Shown here in pieces: positions 55,704-64,000 of a stretch of 64,000 nt of DNA. A model generated the notes under the pieces. It made no database searches. It saw only the letters and a program-made list of their open reading frames with translations, and had not been told where the DNA came from. A program made the translations under genes and the position numbers. Positions within the stretch are counted from its first letter, which is position 1, and each line of letters starts with the position of its first letter. This DNA is from Blochmannia endosymbiont of Camponotus sp. C-003 (GTDB lineage: Bacteria; Pseudomonadota; Gammaproteobacteria; Enterobacterales; Enterobacteriaceae). The DNA is taken from positions 1 through 64,000 of the forward strand of contig NZ_CP097764.1 in NCBI RefSeq assembly GCF_023585685.1, in the 5' to 3' direction.

Positions 55704-58241
55704 ATGAATGATTTTGCTAAAGAAATCACACAAATTAACATAGAAGAAGAATTAACGCATTCTTATTTAGATTATGCTATGTCAGTAATTGTTGGGCGTG
55801 CATTGCCAGATGTTCGAGATGGATTAAAACCTGTGCATCGTCGTATATTATTTGCCATGCAAGTGCTTGGTAATTGTTGGAACAGAAGTTATAAAAAATC
55901 AGCTAGGGTAGTAGGTGACGTCATTGGAAAATATCATCCTCATGGGGATACTGCAGTATATGAAACTATAGTGCGAATGGCACAACCTTTTTTAATGCGC
56001 TATGCTTTAGTAGATGGACAAGGTAATTTTGGTTCAGTCGATGGTGATTCAGCGGCGGCTATGCGTTATACTGAGGTACGTATGTCTAAAATAGCAAATG
56101 AATTATTGTTAGATTTAGATAAGGAAACTGTTGATTATGAACTTAATTATGATGGCACTGAAAATATTCCAGGAATATTGCCTGCTAGAATTCCAAATCT
56201 TTTGGTTAATGGTTCTTCTGGTATTGCCGTAGGAATGGCTACTAATATTCCTCCACATAATCTTTCTGAAGTAATTAATGGATGTTTGGCGTTTATAGAT
56301 AATGAGGATATTACTATTGCAGGATTAATGAAATATATTCCGGGTCCAGATTTTCCTACTGCTGCCATCATTAATGATAGCAGTGGTCTACAAGAAGCAT
56401 ATAGTACCGGCCGAGGTAAAATTTATATTCGTGCTCGTGCGGAAATTGAAACTGATATTAAAAGTGGCCGTGAATCTATCGTAATATATGAAATTCCTTA
56501 TCAAGTTAATAAGGCTCGACTGTTAGAAAAGATCACGGAATTAGTCAAGTTAAAACGCATCGAAGGAATATATAATCTGCGTGATGAATCCGATAAAGAT
56601 GGTATGCGAATAGTTATTGAAATTAAGCGTGATGCTATTAGCGAAATAATTTTAAATAATTTATATTCTTTAACTTCATTGCAAACTTCATTCGGTATTA
56701 ATATGGTAGCTTTGCATCAAGGGCAGCCTAAAATTATGTCGTTAAAAGACATTTTATCTGCTTTTGTGTCTCATCGTCGCGCAATAGTTGTACGTCGTGT
56801 TAATTTTGAATTAAAGAAAGCTCGGGGTCGTATTCATATTTTGGAGGGGTTAGCAATTGCATTGTTTAATATTGATGCAATTATTGAACTTATTCGTCAC
56901 TCTAATAGTTCCGTAGAAGCTAGTTCTTGTTTAACATCTTCCTCATGGAAGATAGGAAATATGATTGACATGACACGAACAGATTCTGTTAACTTGATAC
57001 AATCTGAAGGGTCGAAAGTAAAGAATGTTATTCACGATAACCAATATTATCTTACCAAGAATCAAGTTCAAGCTATTTTAGACTTAAAATTACATAAACT
57101 TACTACTTTAGAGCATGAAAAATTATTAAAAGAATATAGCAGTTTGTTAGAAAAAATAGAAAATTTAATCTCTGTTTTGAAAGATCCTAAATGCTTGATG
57201 CAGGTAATCCGTCAAGAATTATTGGAGATACAAAAGGAGTATAATGATCCCCGTCGTACTGAAATTAGTAATAATGTTGAAAATATTAATGTAGAAAATT
57301 TAATTAATCAAAAAGATGTAGTAGTAACTTTATCATATCAAGGTTATGTTAAATATCAACCATTAACAGATTATGAAGCTCAAAAACGGGGAGGAAAAGG
57401 AAAGTTAGCAACGCGAATTAAGGAAGAAGATTTTATTACACGATTGTTGATTGCTAATACTCACGATACGGTGTTGTTGTTTTCTAATTATGGGCGTATA
57501 TATTGGATGAAAGTCTATCGATTACCTGAAGCTAGTCGTGGATCACGAGGTAAACCAATTATTAATCTATTGCCATTGGATGTGAATGAACGAATTACTG
57601 CTATTTTGCCAATTCAAAATTATACAACGGGACATCAAGTATTTATGGCGACTAGTAGTGGAGTTGTAAAAAAAACACCACTTGTTGAATTTAGTCGCCC
57701 CCGTAATGTTGGTATTATTGCATTGAATCTTAATGATGGGGATGAGTTGATTGGAGCTGATATAACTGATGGTAGCAATGAGGTAATGTTGTTTACTGCT
57801 TATGGAAAAGTTGTACGATTTAAAGAAACACAGGTGCGAAGTGTAGGTCGCTCGGCGATTGGAGTAAAAGGTATTCATTTATTACAAGGTGATCGTGTAG
57901 TATCTTTAATTATACCAAAAGATAAGAGTTCTATTCTTACTGTTACTCGCAATGGTTTTGGAAAACGTACTAATCAATCAGAATATCCAATTAAATCTCG
58001 TGCGACTCAGGGTGTGATTTCTATTAAGGTTACCGAACGAAACGGCAATGTCGTTGGGGCCGTTCAAGTAAATCAATCTGATCAAATAGTAATGATTACT
58101 GACTTAGGTCGATTAGTTCGAACTCGTGTTTCTGAAGTTAATATTATTAGGCGTAATACTCAAGGAGTTATGTTAATTCGTACCGCATGTGATGAATATG
58201 TAGTTGGGTTGCAGTGTGTTGTGGAATCAGTAGAGAATTAA
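55704..58241 (+). CDS. gyrA: DNA gyrase subunit A, without acidic C-terminal tail
   Basis: GyrA cleaves and passes DNA to introduce negative supercoils. The protein has 845 residues (E. coli 875). Catalytic Tyr122 lies in [10 protein letters not shown]. The quinolone-region residues read [13 protein letters not shown]: Thr83 and Glu87 where E. coli has Ser83 and Asp87. The GyrA box QKRGGKG, needed to wrap DNA, is present and the six-bladed C-terminal domain looks complete up to [10 protein letters not shown]. The acidic tail of about 30 residues found in E. coli is missing. AGAGGA lies nine bases upstream of the ATG. Confidence 0.97.
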   Translation: MNDFAKEITQINIEEELTHSYLDYAMSVIVGRALPDVRDGLKPVHRRILFAMQVLGNCWNRSYKKSARVVGDVIGKYHPHGDTAVYETIVRMAQPFLMRYALVDGQGNFGSVDGDSAAAMRYTEVRMSKIANELLLDLDKETVDYELNYDGTENIPGILPARIPNLLVNGSSGIAVGMATNIPPHNLSEVINGCLAFIDNEDITIAGLMKYIPGPDFPTAAIINDSSGLQEAYSTGRGKIYIRARAEIETDIKSGRESIVIYEIPYQVNKARLLEKITELVKLKRIEGIYNLRDESDKDGMRIVIEIKRDAISEIILNNLYSLTSLQTSFGINMVALHQGQPKIMSLKDILSAFVSHRRAIVVRRVNFELKKARGRIHILEGLAIALFNIDAIIELIRHSNSSVEASSCLTSSSWKIGNMIDMTRTDSVNLIQSEGSKVKNVIHDNQYYLTKNQVQAILDLKLHKLTTLEHEKLLKEYSSLLEKIENLISVLKDPKCLMQVIRQELLEIQKEYNDPRRTEISNNVENINVENLINQKDVVVTLSYQGYVKYQPLTDYEAQKRGGKGKLATRIKEEDFITRLLIANTHDTVLLFSNYGRIYWMKVYRLPEASRGSRGKPIINLLPLDVNERITAILPIQNYTTGHQVFMATSSGVVKKTPLVEFSRPRNVGIIALNLNDGDELIGADITDGSNEVMLFTAYGKVVRFKETQVRSVGRSAIGVKGIHLLQGDRVVSLIIPKDKSSILTVTRNGFGKRTNQSEYPIKSRATQGVISIKVTERNGNVVGAVQVNQSDQIVMITDLGRLVRTRVSEVNIIRRNTQGVMLIRTACDEYVVGLQCVVESVEN

Positions 58242-58875
58242 AATTGTTTTATTTAATTTAGTATTGAAGAGAATTTTGTGTTATTAAAAATTGGTGTTGA
58301 TAATTAAAATATTATTAAAGATATGATGTTTTAAGTTCGTTAAATTAATATTGCATTATGTGTTATTTAGTTGTGTATTTTTTTATATTTATTATGTTAG
58401 TATATATGGTGTATAGTAATTATTTCTAATATAATGGTGAAAATGATTATTATGATTTATGCAATAGTTAATTGAGGAATCAATGATTTCGGTAAAAACA
58501 ATCTGACAAATATGCGTTATATTATAACGTTAGCATTTTGTTATTCATGTTGAATATTATGATCGTAAGTAATATGATATTTGTTTATAGAAATTGTTGG
58601 GTAAATTTTGATTATATCAAATAAGAGGTTGTTATTAATTAAGTAGTAAATAGTTATAGATAGAGAGAAAAAATGGAGCTTTTTTATTTTGTGTGTAGAA
58701 TATGCTCTTTGTGTATCACTCTTGATATGAGTTAAATAATTAGAGAATTTTGTTTTATGTAACATGTTGATAATAGTTGATATAATATTGCGAAGTAGGT
58801 GATGTATATCATTTAATATTAGGTTTTATGAGTTGGTTAATAGTGTTTTTACTTACTATATGGTGAGGTACTGAT
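58242..58875. other. Spacer between gyrA and the porin gene
   Basis: About 630 bp with no recognised gene. In E. coli rcsC, rcsD and micF lie between gyrA and ompC on this path. No micF-like RNA is identifiable, and the porin 5' leader has no clear OmpR-type repeats to my eye. A TGATATAAT sequence at 58778-58786 is a good extended -10 candidate. Confidence 0.5.
58778..58786 (+). promoter_or_regulatory. Possible extended -10 promoter element for the porin gene
   Basis: TGATATAAT has a perfect TATAAT with the TGN extension and lies 90 nt before the porin start codon. There is no good -35 box at 17 bp, which extended -10 promoters can do without. In DNA this AT-rich such matches arise by chance, so this is tentative. 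Confidence 0.35.
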
Positions 58876-59997
58876 ATGAAATTACGGTGTTTTACTAGCC
58901 TGGTTGCGACTATGGTTATGGCGAGCACTGCCGGGGCTTCTGAAATTTACAATAAAGACGGAAATATATTAAGTATGTTTGGTAGCCTTGTTGGGGGGCA
59001 TTATTTCTCAAGAGATAATACTAAAAATGGAGATAATTCGTTTGTAAGATATGGTTTTTCTGGTACAACCTATATTAATGACCAAATTATTGGTTTTGGT
59101 ATGTGGGAACATGAAATTTCTTTAAAGAATGTTGAAGGAATCAGAGTAAATAATAATGATAAGGTGTTGCTTGGCTACGCAGGAATAAAATTTGGAGATT
59201 TTGGAAGTATCGATTATGGAAGAAATTATGGAATATTATATGATGTGGGAGCTTGGACAGATGTAATACCAGGATTTGGAGGAGATATATCGCTTGTAGA
59301 TAATTTTTTATCTAGTCGTAGTTCAAACGTGCTCACATATCGTAATAAAAATCTTTTTGGTTTTGTGAATGGATTGGATTTTGCTGTACAATATCAAGGA
59401 AAAAACGATGCGAATAAAGCGACAGGTCGTACTTTTCAAACAGCTAATGGAGAAGGATACGGAGTATCTGCGTCTTATTCCTTGGATAATGGATTTTCTG
59501 CGTCTGTGGCTTATGCCAATAACAAACGTATCGCTGAACAAACTGGTTTAGATACTAATCTTTGTTGTAATGACAATGTCGAAGCATATTCCTTGGGAAT
59601 AAAATATGATGGGAAAGGTATATATGTAGCAGCTACTTATGGGGAGACTTATAATATGACTCCATTTGGTAGTTTTTGTGATAATGTTAATTCAAATTAT
59701 ATTTATGGATTTGCTAATAAAGCCAAGAATGTTGAATTAGTAGCCCAATATCAATTTGATTTTGGATTACGTCCTTCTATATCTTATTTGCATTCAAAAG
59801 CTAGTGATGTGGAAAATGATGGTTATAGCAATTTCTTAAAAAAATGCGTCACGGTTGGAACAAGTTATGTTTTTAATAAAAATATTTGTACTACTATGGA
59901 TTATAGAATCAATTTGTTAAATAAGGATGGGTTTTCCAGTGCATCTCAGATTTGTACCGATAATATCATTGCATTGGGCGTAGCTTATGCATTTTAA
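58876..59997 (+). CDS. ompC: Outer-membrane general porin, OmpC/OmpF family
   Basis: This is a trimeric diffusion porin. The protein has 373 residues (E. coli OmpC 367). A signal peptide ends around Ala21, followed by SEIYNKDGN. DYGRNYGILYDV, NGLDFAVQYQGKN and AQYQFDFGLRPSISYLHSKA are near-identical to OmpC/OmpF, and the C-terminal residue is the required Phe. The constriction loop reads WTDVIPGFGGD: the aspartate is kept, but the E. coli glutamate (PEFGGD) is Gly133. The barrel arginine aligned with OmpF Arg82 is Leu98. Six cysteines (230, 231, 268, 324, 338, 360) lie in the mature part, where E. coli porins have none. GAGGT precedes the ATG. Symbol by position next to gyrA. Confidence 0.93.
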   Translation: MKLRCFTSLVATMVMASTAGASEIYNKDGNILSMFGSLVGGHYFSRDNTKNGDNSFVRYGFSGTTYINDQIIGFGMWEHEISLKNVEGIRVNNNDKVLLGYAGIKFGDFGSIDYGRNYGILYDVGAWTDVIPGFGGDISLVDNFLSSRSSNVLTYRNKNLFGFVNGLDFAVQYQGKNDANKATGRTFQTANGEGYGVSASYSLDNGFSASVAYANNKRIAEQTGLDTNLCCNDNVEAYSLGIKYDGKGIYVAATYGETYNMTPFGSFCDNVNSNYIYGFANKAKNVELVAQYQFDFGLRPSISYLHSKASDVENDGYSNFLKKCVTVGTSYVFNKNICTTMDYRINLLNKDGFSSASQICTDNIIALGVAYAF

Positions 59998-60025
59998 AAA
60001 CAGGTCAGTATAAATAAGAAGTTAG

Positions 60026-60086
60026 TATTTAATACCAAAAAAGGCGAATTAAAATAATTTTAATTCGCCTTTTTTGGTATTAAATA
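60026..60086 (+). terminator. Perfect 29-bp hairpin after the porin gene
   Basis: Arms 60026-60054 and 60058-60086 are exact complements with a 3-nt loop. The stem includes GGCGAATT and a run of six A and six T. It starts 29 nt after the porin stop and ends 22 nt before the ddlA start, so it is both the porin terminator and the 5' edge of ddlA. Confidence 0.85.
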
Positions 60087-60107
60087 CATCACATAAAAGG
60101 ATGTAAT

Positions 60108-61193
60108 ATGTCTAAATTATGTATTGGTATTATTTGTGGAGGCTGTTCTTTAGAACACGATATTTCATTGAAATCAGCTATGTGTATTGCTCAATTTATT
60201 GACAAATTTCGTTTTGAAGTGATGATTTTATGGATAGATAAAAAAGGATATTGGCATTTAAAAGACGTTAATTTTAATAATTTGTCATATCATAAAAATG
60301 ATAGAATTTCTATTCTATTACAAAACTGCCCTCATCAATTTGAATTGCGTACTAAAAATATAAATTTTTTATTGAAATTTGATGTTATTTTTCCTGTGAT
60401 TCATGGATCACTAGGAGAAGATGGTGCTTTGCAAGGTTTATTATGTATGATGAACTTGCCATTTGTTGGGTCTAACGTTTTGAGTTCATCTATAGGGATG
60501 GATAAAGAGGTATCTAAATGTTTATTGCGTGATGCGGGTTTATCCGTAGTACCATTTAAAACTGTTTTGGATCAGGATCAGCATAATATAGATTTTGATG
60601 ATTTAGTCTCTATCTTTGGTTTACCTTTGTTTGTGAAACCATCAAATCAAGGATCATCGATAGGAGTATCAAAAGTTACTCAACGCAAAGATTTTAATTT
60701 AGCCCTAATGAAGGCTTTTTCTTTTAGTTCTAAAATATTAATAGAACCAGCTATTATTGGGAGAGAATTGGAGTGTGCGGTATTGGGTAATGAGAATCCA
60801 GAAATTAGTGTATGTGGTGAAGTTATATTGTCAGGTGATGATTTTTATACTTATGATAATAAATATATGAAACATACAGTACAAACCATGATACCTGCTT
60901 TAATTAAGGATACCATAAGTGATGACATTCGTCATGTTGCTTTACGTGCATTTCAAGTATTAAATTGCTCCGGAATGGCGCGGGTGGATGTTTTTTTAAA
61001 TTTGAATAACAAAGTTTTTATCAATGAAGTTAATACATTACCTGGATTTACTTGCGATAGTATGTATCCTAAATTGTGGGAAGCAAGTGGATTAAATTTT
61101 CAAGCGTTAATTACGAAATTGTTAGAATTAGCATTAGATCTACATGATAAGAATCATTATTCTTATCATGTAGATGATGGTACTTCGGCATGA
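60108..61193 (+). CDS. ddlA: D-alanine--D-alanine ligase A
   Basis: DdlA joins two D-alanines for the peptidoglycan stem peptide. The protein has 361 residues (E. coli DdlA 364; DdlB 306). ATP-grasp motifs are visible: [37 protein letters not shown], and [12 protein letters not shown] with the metal-binding Glu and Asn. The sequence agrees with DdlA throughout, so this is not ddlB from the ftsZ region. AAAGGATG lies upstream of the ATG. E. coli has ddlA far away (near phoA), so the position here is not ancestral. The C-terminal 19 residues are encoded by a palindrome, and the stop lies inside the tRNA-Pro gene on the other strand. Confidence 0.94.
   Translation: MSKLCIGIICGGCSLEHDISLKSAMCIAQFIDKFRFEVMILWIDKKGYWHLKDVNFNNLSYHKNDRISILLQNCPHQFELRTKNINFLLKFDVIFPVIHGSLGEDGALQGLLCMMNLPFVGSNVLSSSIGMDKEVSKCLLRDAGLSVVPFKTVLDQDQHNIDFDDLVSIFGLPLFVKPSNQGSSIGVSKVTQRKDFNLALMKAFSFSSKILIEPAIIGRELECAVLGNENPEISVCGEVILSGDDFYTYDNKYMKHTVQTMIPALIKDTISDDIRHVALRAFQVLNCSGMARVDVFLNLNNKVFINEVNTLPGFTCDSMYPKLWEASGLNFQALITKLLELALDLHDKNHYSYHVDDGTSA
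61138..61175 (-). terminator. Perfect 17-bp palindrome inside the end of ddlA, next to tRNA-Pro
   Basis: Arms 61138-61154 and 61159-61175 are exact complements with a 4-nt loop. The sequence codes for part of the ddlA C-terminus on the plus strand. On the minus strand it starts nine bases beyond the 3' end of tRNA-Pro, where a tRNA terminator is expected. A role as terminator is inferred; no T-run follows. Confidence 0.5.
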
Positions 61194-61258
61194 GAGGATT
61201 TGAACCTCTGACCCCCGACACCCCATGACGGTGCGCTACCAAGCTACGCTACATGCCG
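61185..61258 (-). tRNA. tRNA-Pro (anticodon GGG)
   Basis: The complement begins CGGCATGTAGCGTAGCTTGG, has the anticodon in GTCATGGGGTGTC and the T arm AGAGGTTCAAATCCTCT. The acceptor stem CGGCATG/CATGCCG pairs fully. It matches E. coli proL, which lies next to rplY's neighbourhood. Discriminator A is followed by AGT, so CCA is not encoded. The last nine bases overlap ddlA's final codons and stop. GGG reads CCC and CCT, so another proline tRNA must read CCA and CCG. Confidence 0.95.
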
Positions 61259-61666
61259 TGTTTGATTTATGATGCAAAAGTTAGTTATTATAGTAGAAGA
61301 AATATTAATTTTTATAAATATAAAACTTTAGAAGCATGCCATGAATGTGCAAATATGATTGTTATTTTTTGTTTACAATCCTACAAATTTTATATATGTA
61401 TATATTTACATATATAAAATTACATGTGTTAGTATTTTATTGATTTTTACAATTAGTATATATTACTACTAATTGAAAAGTCATTTAGTTATTAACTTCA
61501 GTTTTATTGAAGACTCAATGTATATATGCTTATATATAACATGTTTCATATAAACTGCATGTCTTTCTCATGACATAGAGAAAGATAGATTGTGATTATA
61601 CGTTAAAAGATTAAAATTTATCTTTATAATCAAAATTCAGTGTGATCTATAAAATAAATTATCTCA
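61259..61666. other. Spacer between tRNA-Pro and rplY
   Basis: About 410 bp with no gene. Both neighbours read leftward. A 14-bp AT-only hairpin (61387-61400 with 61407-61420) may end the rplY transcript, and an 8-bp hairpin (61562-61569 with 61578-61585) lies closer to rplY. The tRNA-Pro promoter must be near 61280-61320. Confidence 0.45.
61387..61420 (-). terminator. AT-only hairpin between rplY and tRNA-Pro
   Basis: Arms 61387-61400 and 61407-61420 (14 bp, perfect) with a 6-nt loop. It lies 247 nt beyond the rplY stop. Such AT palindromes arise easily in this DNA, so the role is uncertain. Confidence 0.35.
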
Positions 61667-61960
61667 TTAAACATAAGTAAAATCAATATGTATTAACTTA
61701 GGCTTGAAAGGATGATATTGTAGTTCTTGTATTTTAACTGCAATAGGTTGTTGATCGTCAATAAGTAATAGAATAACATTATTTTTGTGTAATTGTGTTG
61801 CAGCTGTAGGATGTAACATATCCTTTTGATCCAATGTAATGGATACACTTGGTATATTATTCTTATTATAGATAATAGCTGGGCATTTGTTTTGTTTACG
61901 TAGTCGTCTTGTTGCGCTTTTTTTGTGATAAATACGTACACTAGCTTTGATTGTTAACAT
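61667..61960 (-). CDS. rplY: 50S ribosomal protein L25
   Basis: L25 binds 5S rRNA in the large subunit. The protein has 97 residues (E. coli 94), the short form without the CTC domain. SATRRLRKQNKCPAIIYN and the C-terminal HPFKPKLIHIDF are family signatures. It is monocistronic, and its order relative to proL follows E. coli. L25 is dispensable in E. coli, so its retention with good conservation is worth noting. Confidence 0.95.
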   Translation of the reverse strand: MLTIKASVRIYHKKSATRRLRKQNKCPAIIYNKNNIPSVSITLDQKDMLHPTAATQLHKNNVILLLIDDQQPIAVKIQELQYHPFKPKLIHIDFTYV

Positions 61961-62721
61961 TATTATTACACCTAATTAAATATTTGTATTGATAATAAAA
62001 TTTATAATTATTTATAGATTGCAAGGGTCATTTCTATTACCACATGATACAAGATAAATAATTGTTTATATAGTTAAATGTTTATATTGATATTGAATGA
62101 ATATTATTTGGTATTTATTGTTGCAATAAAATTTTCGAGTGGACTATTTCAACAAGTTAATCTGTGCAATAATATAAGTAATTTAAAATTTAATATCCGT
62201 ATCTTATTAGGTTTATTTACTGTGTATCGGTCTGTCATATTTTATTTTATTTTAAGTATATTGATATGCGAAAATCATAAAAATTTTTTTATGGTTTTTG
62301 ATCCCTATACTCGTGATAGATATGATTCAATATGTTATTTCTCAAAATGTTTATGATTTTTAAATGAAACATAGAAGCAGTATACAAAATATGTTTAAAT
62401 AAAAAATAATAAGTATAGTTTTATTTTTCATATTTTAATATGTTGTTTTGTATATTATTGAATAAATTATTGTATTTGTGTAATACAATACATAAAGTAT
62501 TGGTGAATATTCAAGTATTTTATTAAAAATGATTGTATAAGTATACGCTTATAGTAATGTAAGAATTAATATACTTGGTTGTAGATGTATGATAATAAAA
62601 TACATATCTTTAATATTAATCAATGTCTACTTGATTTAGTTAAATTATTTAAAAGTTTATACCTAATTAGAATATGTAACATAAAAAGGTTGGTGTGAAT
62701 GTATTTTTTAGAGAAAGTTAT
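61961..62721. other. Spacer between rplY and folE
   Basis: About 760 bp. An open frame at 62078-62356 (92 codons, plus strand) starts with a hydrophobic stretch but has no ribosome binding site and no similarity I recognise to the E. coli genes of this interval (yejK, yejL, yejM), so I do not call it a gene. Divergent promoters for rplY and folE must lie here. Confidence 0.45.
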
Positions 62722-63387
62722 ATGTCTATGTTATCACAAGAAGCTCTATTAGTACGTGACGCTTTATCAGTTCGAGGATTAGAAAATCCATTAATTGAAT
62801 TGAATATTAATCATCAAATACGTAAACGTCGCATTGAAAATCATATGAGAGCTGTTGTGCATCTTCTTAATCTTGATTTAGAACACGATAGTTTGTCAAA
62901 TACTCCTAAACGTATAGCTAAGATGTATATAGAAGAAATTTTCTCTGGGTTAGATTATTCAAATTTTCCTAAAATTGCAATTATTCCGAATACAATGCAA
63001 ATAAATGAAATGATTACAGTACGAGGCATTAATATTACTAGTACTTGTGAACATCATTTTATTGTTTTTAATGGTACAGTGACTATTTCTTATATTCCAG
63101 AAAATAATATGATTGGTTTATCCAAAATAAACAGAATAGTTCAATTTTTCTCTAAAAGACCGCAGTTACAGGAACGATTGACAAAACAAATTTTTTTAGC
63201 ATTACAAACGTTACTTAATACAAATAATGTGGCAATATTTATTGATGCAGTACATTATTGTGTAAAAGCTAGGGGTATTAATGATGTTAGCAGTACTACA
63301 ACTACCACTGTGCTTGGGGGTGTATTTGAATCTGATACAAATATTAGAAAAGAATTTCTGCACGCAATTATGTATTGTAAGCGTTGA
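62722..63387 (+). CDS. folE: GTP cyclohydrolase I
   Basis: FolE converts GTP to dihydroneopterin triphosphate, the first step of folate synthesis. From ATG 62722 it has 221 residues (E. coli 222), and [11 protein letters not shown] aligns with the E. coli start. A GTG at 62695 would add nine residues. Zinc ligands are Cys109 and His112 in TSTCEHHF and Cys180 in [33 protein letters not shown] is nearly invariant in the family. With folC it supports endogenous folate production. Confidence 0.96.
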   Translation: MSMLSQEALLVRDALSVRGLENPLIELNINHQIRKRRIENHMRAVVHLLNLDLEHDSLSNTPKRIAKMYIEEIFSGLDYSNFPKIAIIPNTMQINEMITVRGINITSTCEHHFIVFNGTVTISYIPENNMIGLSKINRIVQFFSKRPQLQERLTKQIFLALQTLLNTNNVAIFIDAVHYCVKARGINDVSSTTTTTVLGGVFESDTNIRKEFLHAIMYCKR

Positions 63388-64000
63388 TTTGATATGTTTT
63401 ATTTAAAAATTAATTAGGTTATTATTGTATTTTATAAATATGCATGCTAAGGAAATAGCATGTCGATCGTGATATGTATTTAAATATTTAATAACCAAAT
63501 GGATAATTGTCGTAATATTATTGGATATATTTCGGTATAAGATATGCATGATGATGTGAATAAATATCAGAGTATTTTTAAAATTTATCTTTTATTAATA
63601 ATAAAATCTGTAACTGTATATTAAAATATAAATATAATTAGAAAATTAATTTTTATATCTGTTTATTGAGTAATAAATCTATGAATTTATTTTTTTATGG
63701 ATTAAATGTGTTAAAAGAGATCATTAAAATATGAAATTTTTCAGTGTAATTGTATTTGTTTTGTATTAATCAATATGAATTTGATTATGATATATTATAA
63801 CTGGATTGGTGAAACTGTTATGATGTAACTAATTGTTGTCTTGGAAAATTCTATTTTTATAGAAAAGTGAATAAATTTTATGAAAAATTGAAGTTTTTAA
63901 AATTATATAGGAAAATCGATTTAAATGTTTTAAATTAATAAAAATAAATTTAAATTGGGTAATGGTTGTTTGAATAAAAGAAATAATTGTAACTAAATTT
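63388..64000. other. AT-rich end of the window without a recognised gene
   Basis: About 610 bp after folE with no open frame of useful length and no clear terminator hairpin. I see nothing else in it. Confidence 0.45.

Noticed and set aside
58541..58765. 74-codon open frame on the minus strand before the porin
   Set aside because: Low-complexity AT-driven composition, no homology, and it lies in the likely promoter region of the porin.
61693..61941. 82-codon open frame within rplY
   Set aside because: Same strand, other frame of the well-conserved L25 gene; a shadow.
62078..62356. 92-codon open frame on the plus strand between rplY and folE
   Set aside because: No Shine-Dalgarno sequence, no family resemblance; the hydrophobic start is what TTT/ATT-rich DNA gives by chance.

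Overview
This 64 kb window is a contiguous piece of a very AT-rich gammaproteobacterial chromosome with the hallmarks of an obligate insect endosymbiont. Every recognisable protein is an enterobacterial housekeeping or metabolic protein. The genes are single copy and separated by long AT-rich spacers (up to 1.8 kb) where free-living relatives carry genes. I saw no transposon, phage, CRISPR array or toxin system. The low GC, the retained sulfate uptake and cysteine genes, a complete nuo operon, diaminopimelate and aromatic amino acid genes and a retained porin fit the Blochmannia lineage of carpenter-ant symbionts best. That assignment is an inference from gene content; no database search was run.

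The order is, almost gene for gene, the Escherichia coli chromosome from upp down to folE with the intervening genes removed. 0-9 kb: upp, bcp, dapA, a stub of bamC, dapE, transketolase, then 1.8 kb of non-coding DNA. 9-17 kb: sulfate ABC transporter cysPTWA, then ptsI-ptsH (crr missing) and cysK. 17-27 kb: NAD-dependent ligase without its BRCT domain, tRNA-Lys and tRNA-Val, gltX, tRNA-Ala, nupC, mntH, tRNA-Arg, aroC-prmB. 27-35 kb: fabB, pdxB, truA, accD, folC. 35-50 kb: the complete nuoA-N operon for complex I. 50-64 kb: yfaE-nrdB-nrdA, ubiG, gyrA, an OmpC/OmpF-type porin, ddlA, tRNA-Pro, rplY and folE.

Together the genes cover sulfate import to cysteine, steps to lysine/meso-DAP and peptidoglycan (dapA, dapE, ddlA), chorismate (aroC), fatty acid synthesis (fabB, accD), folate (folE, folC), pyridoxal phosphate (pdxB), nucleotide supply (upp, nupC, nrdAB), NADH oxidation (nuo), and replication and translation functions.

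No exotic system is present. The interesting signals are reductive: BamC cut down to its lipidated BamD-binding segment, LigA without BRCT, GyrA without its acidic tail, a porin that has lost one acidic and one basic constriction residue and gained six cysteines, five tRNA genes that do not encode CCA, a tRNA overlapping the end of ddlA with a palindrome inside the coding sequence, and a set of unusually long, perfect hairpins next to genes.
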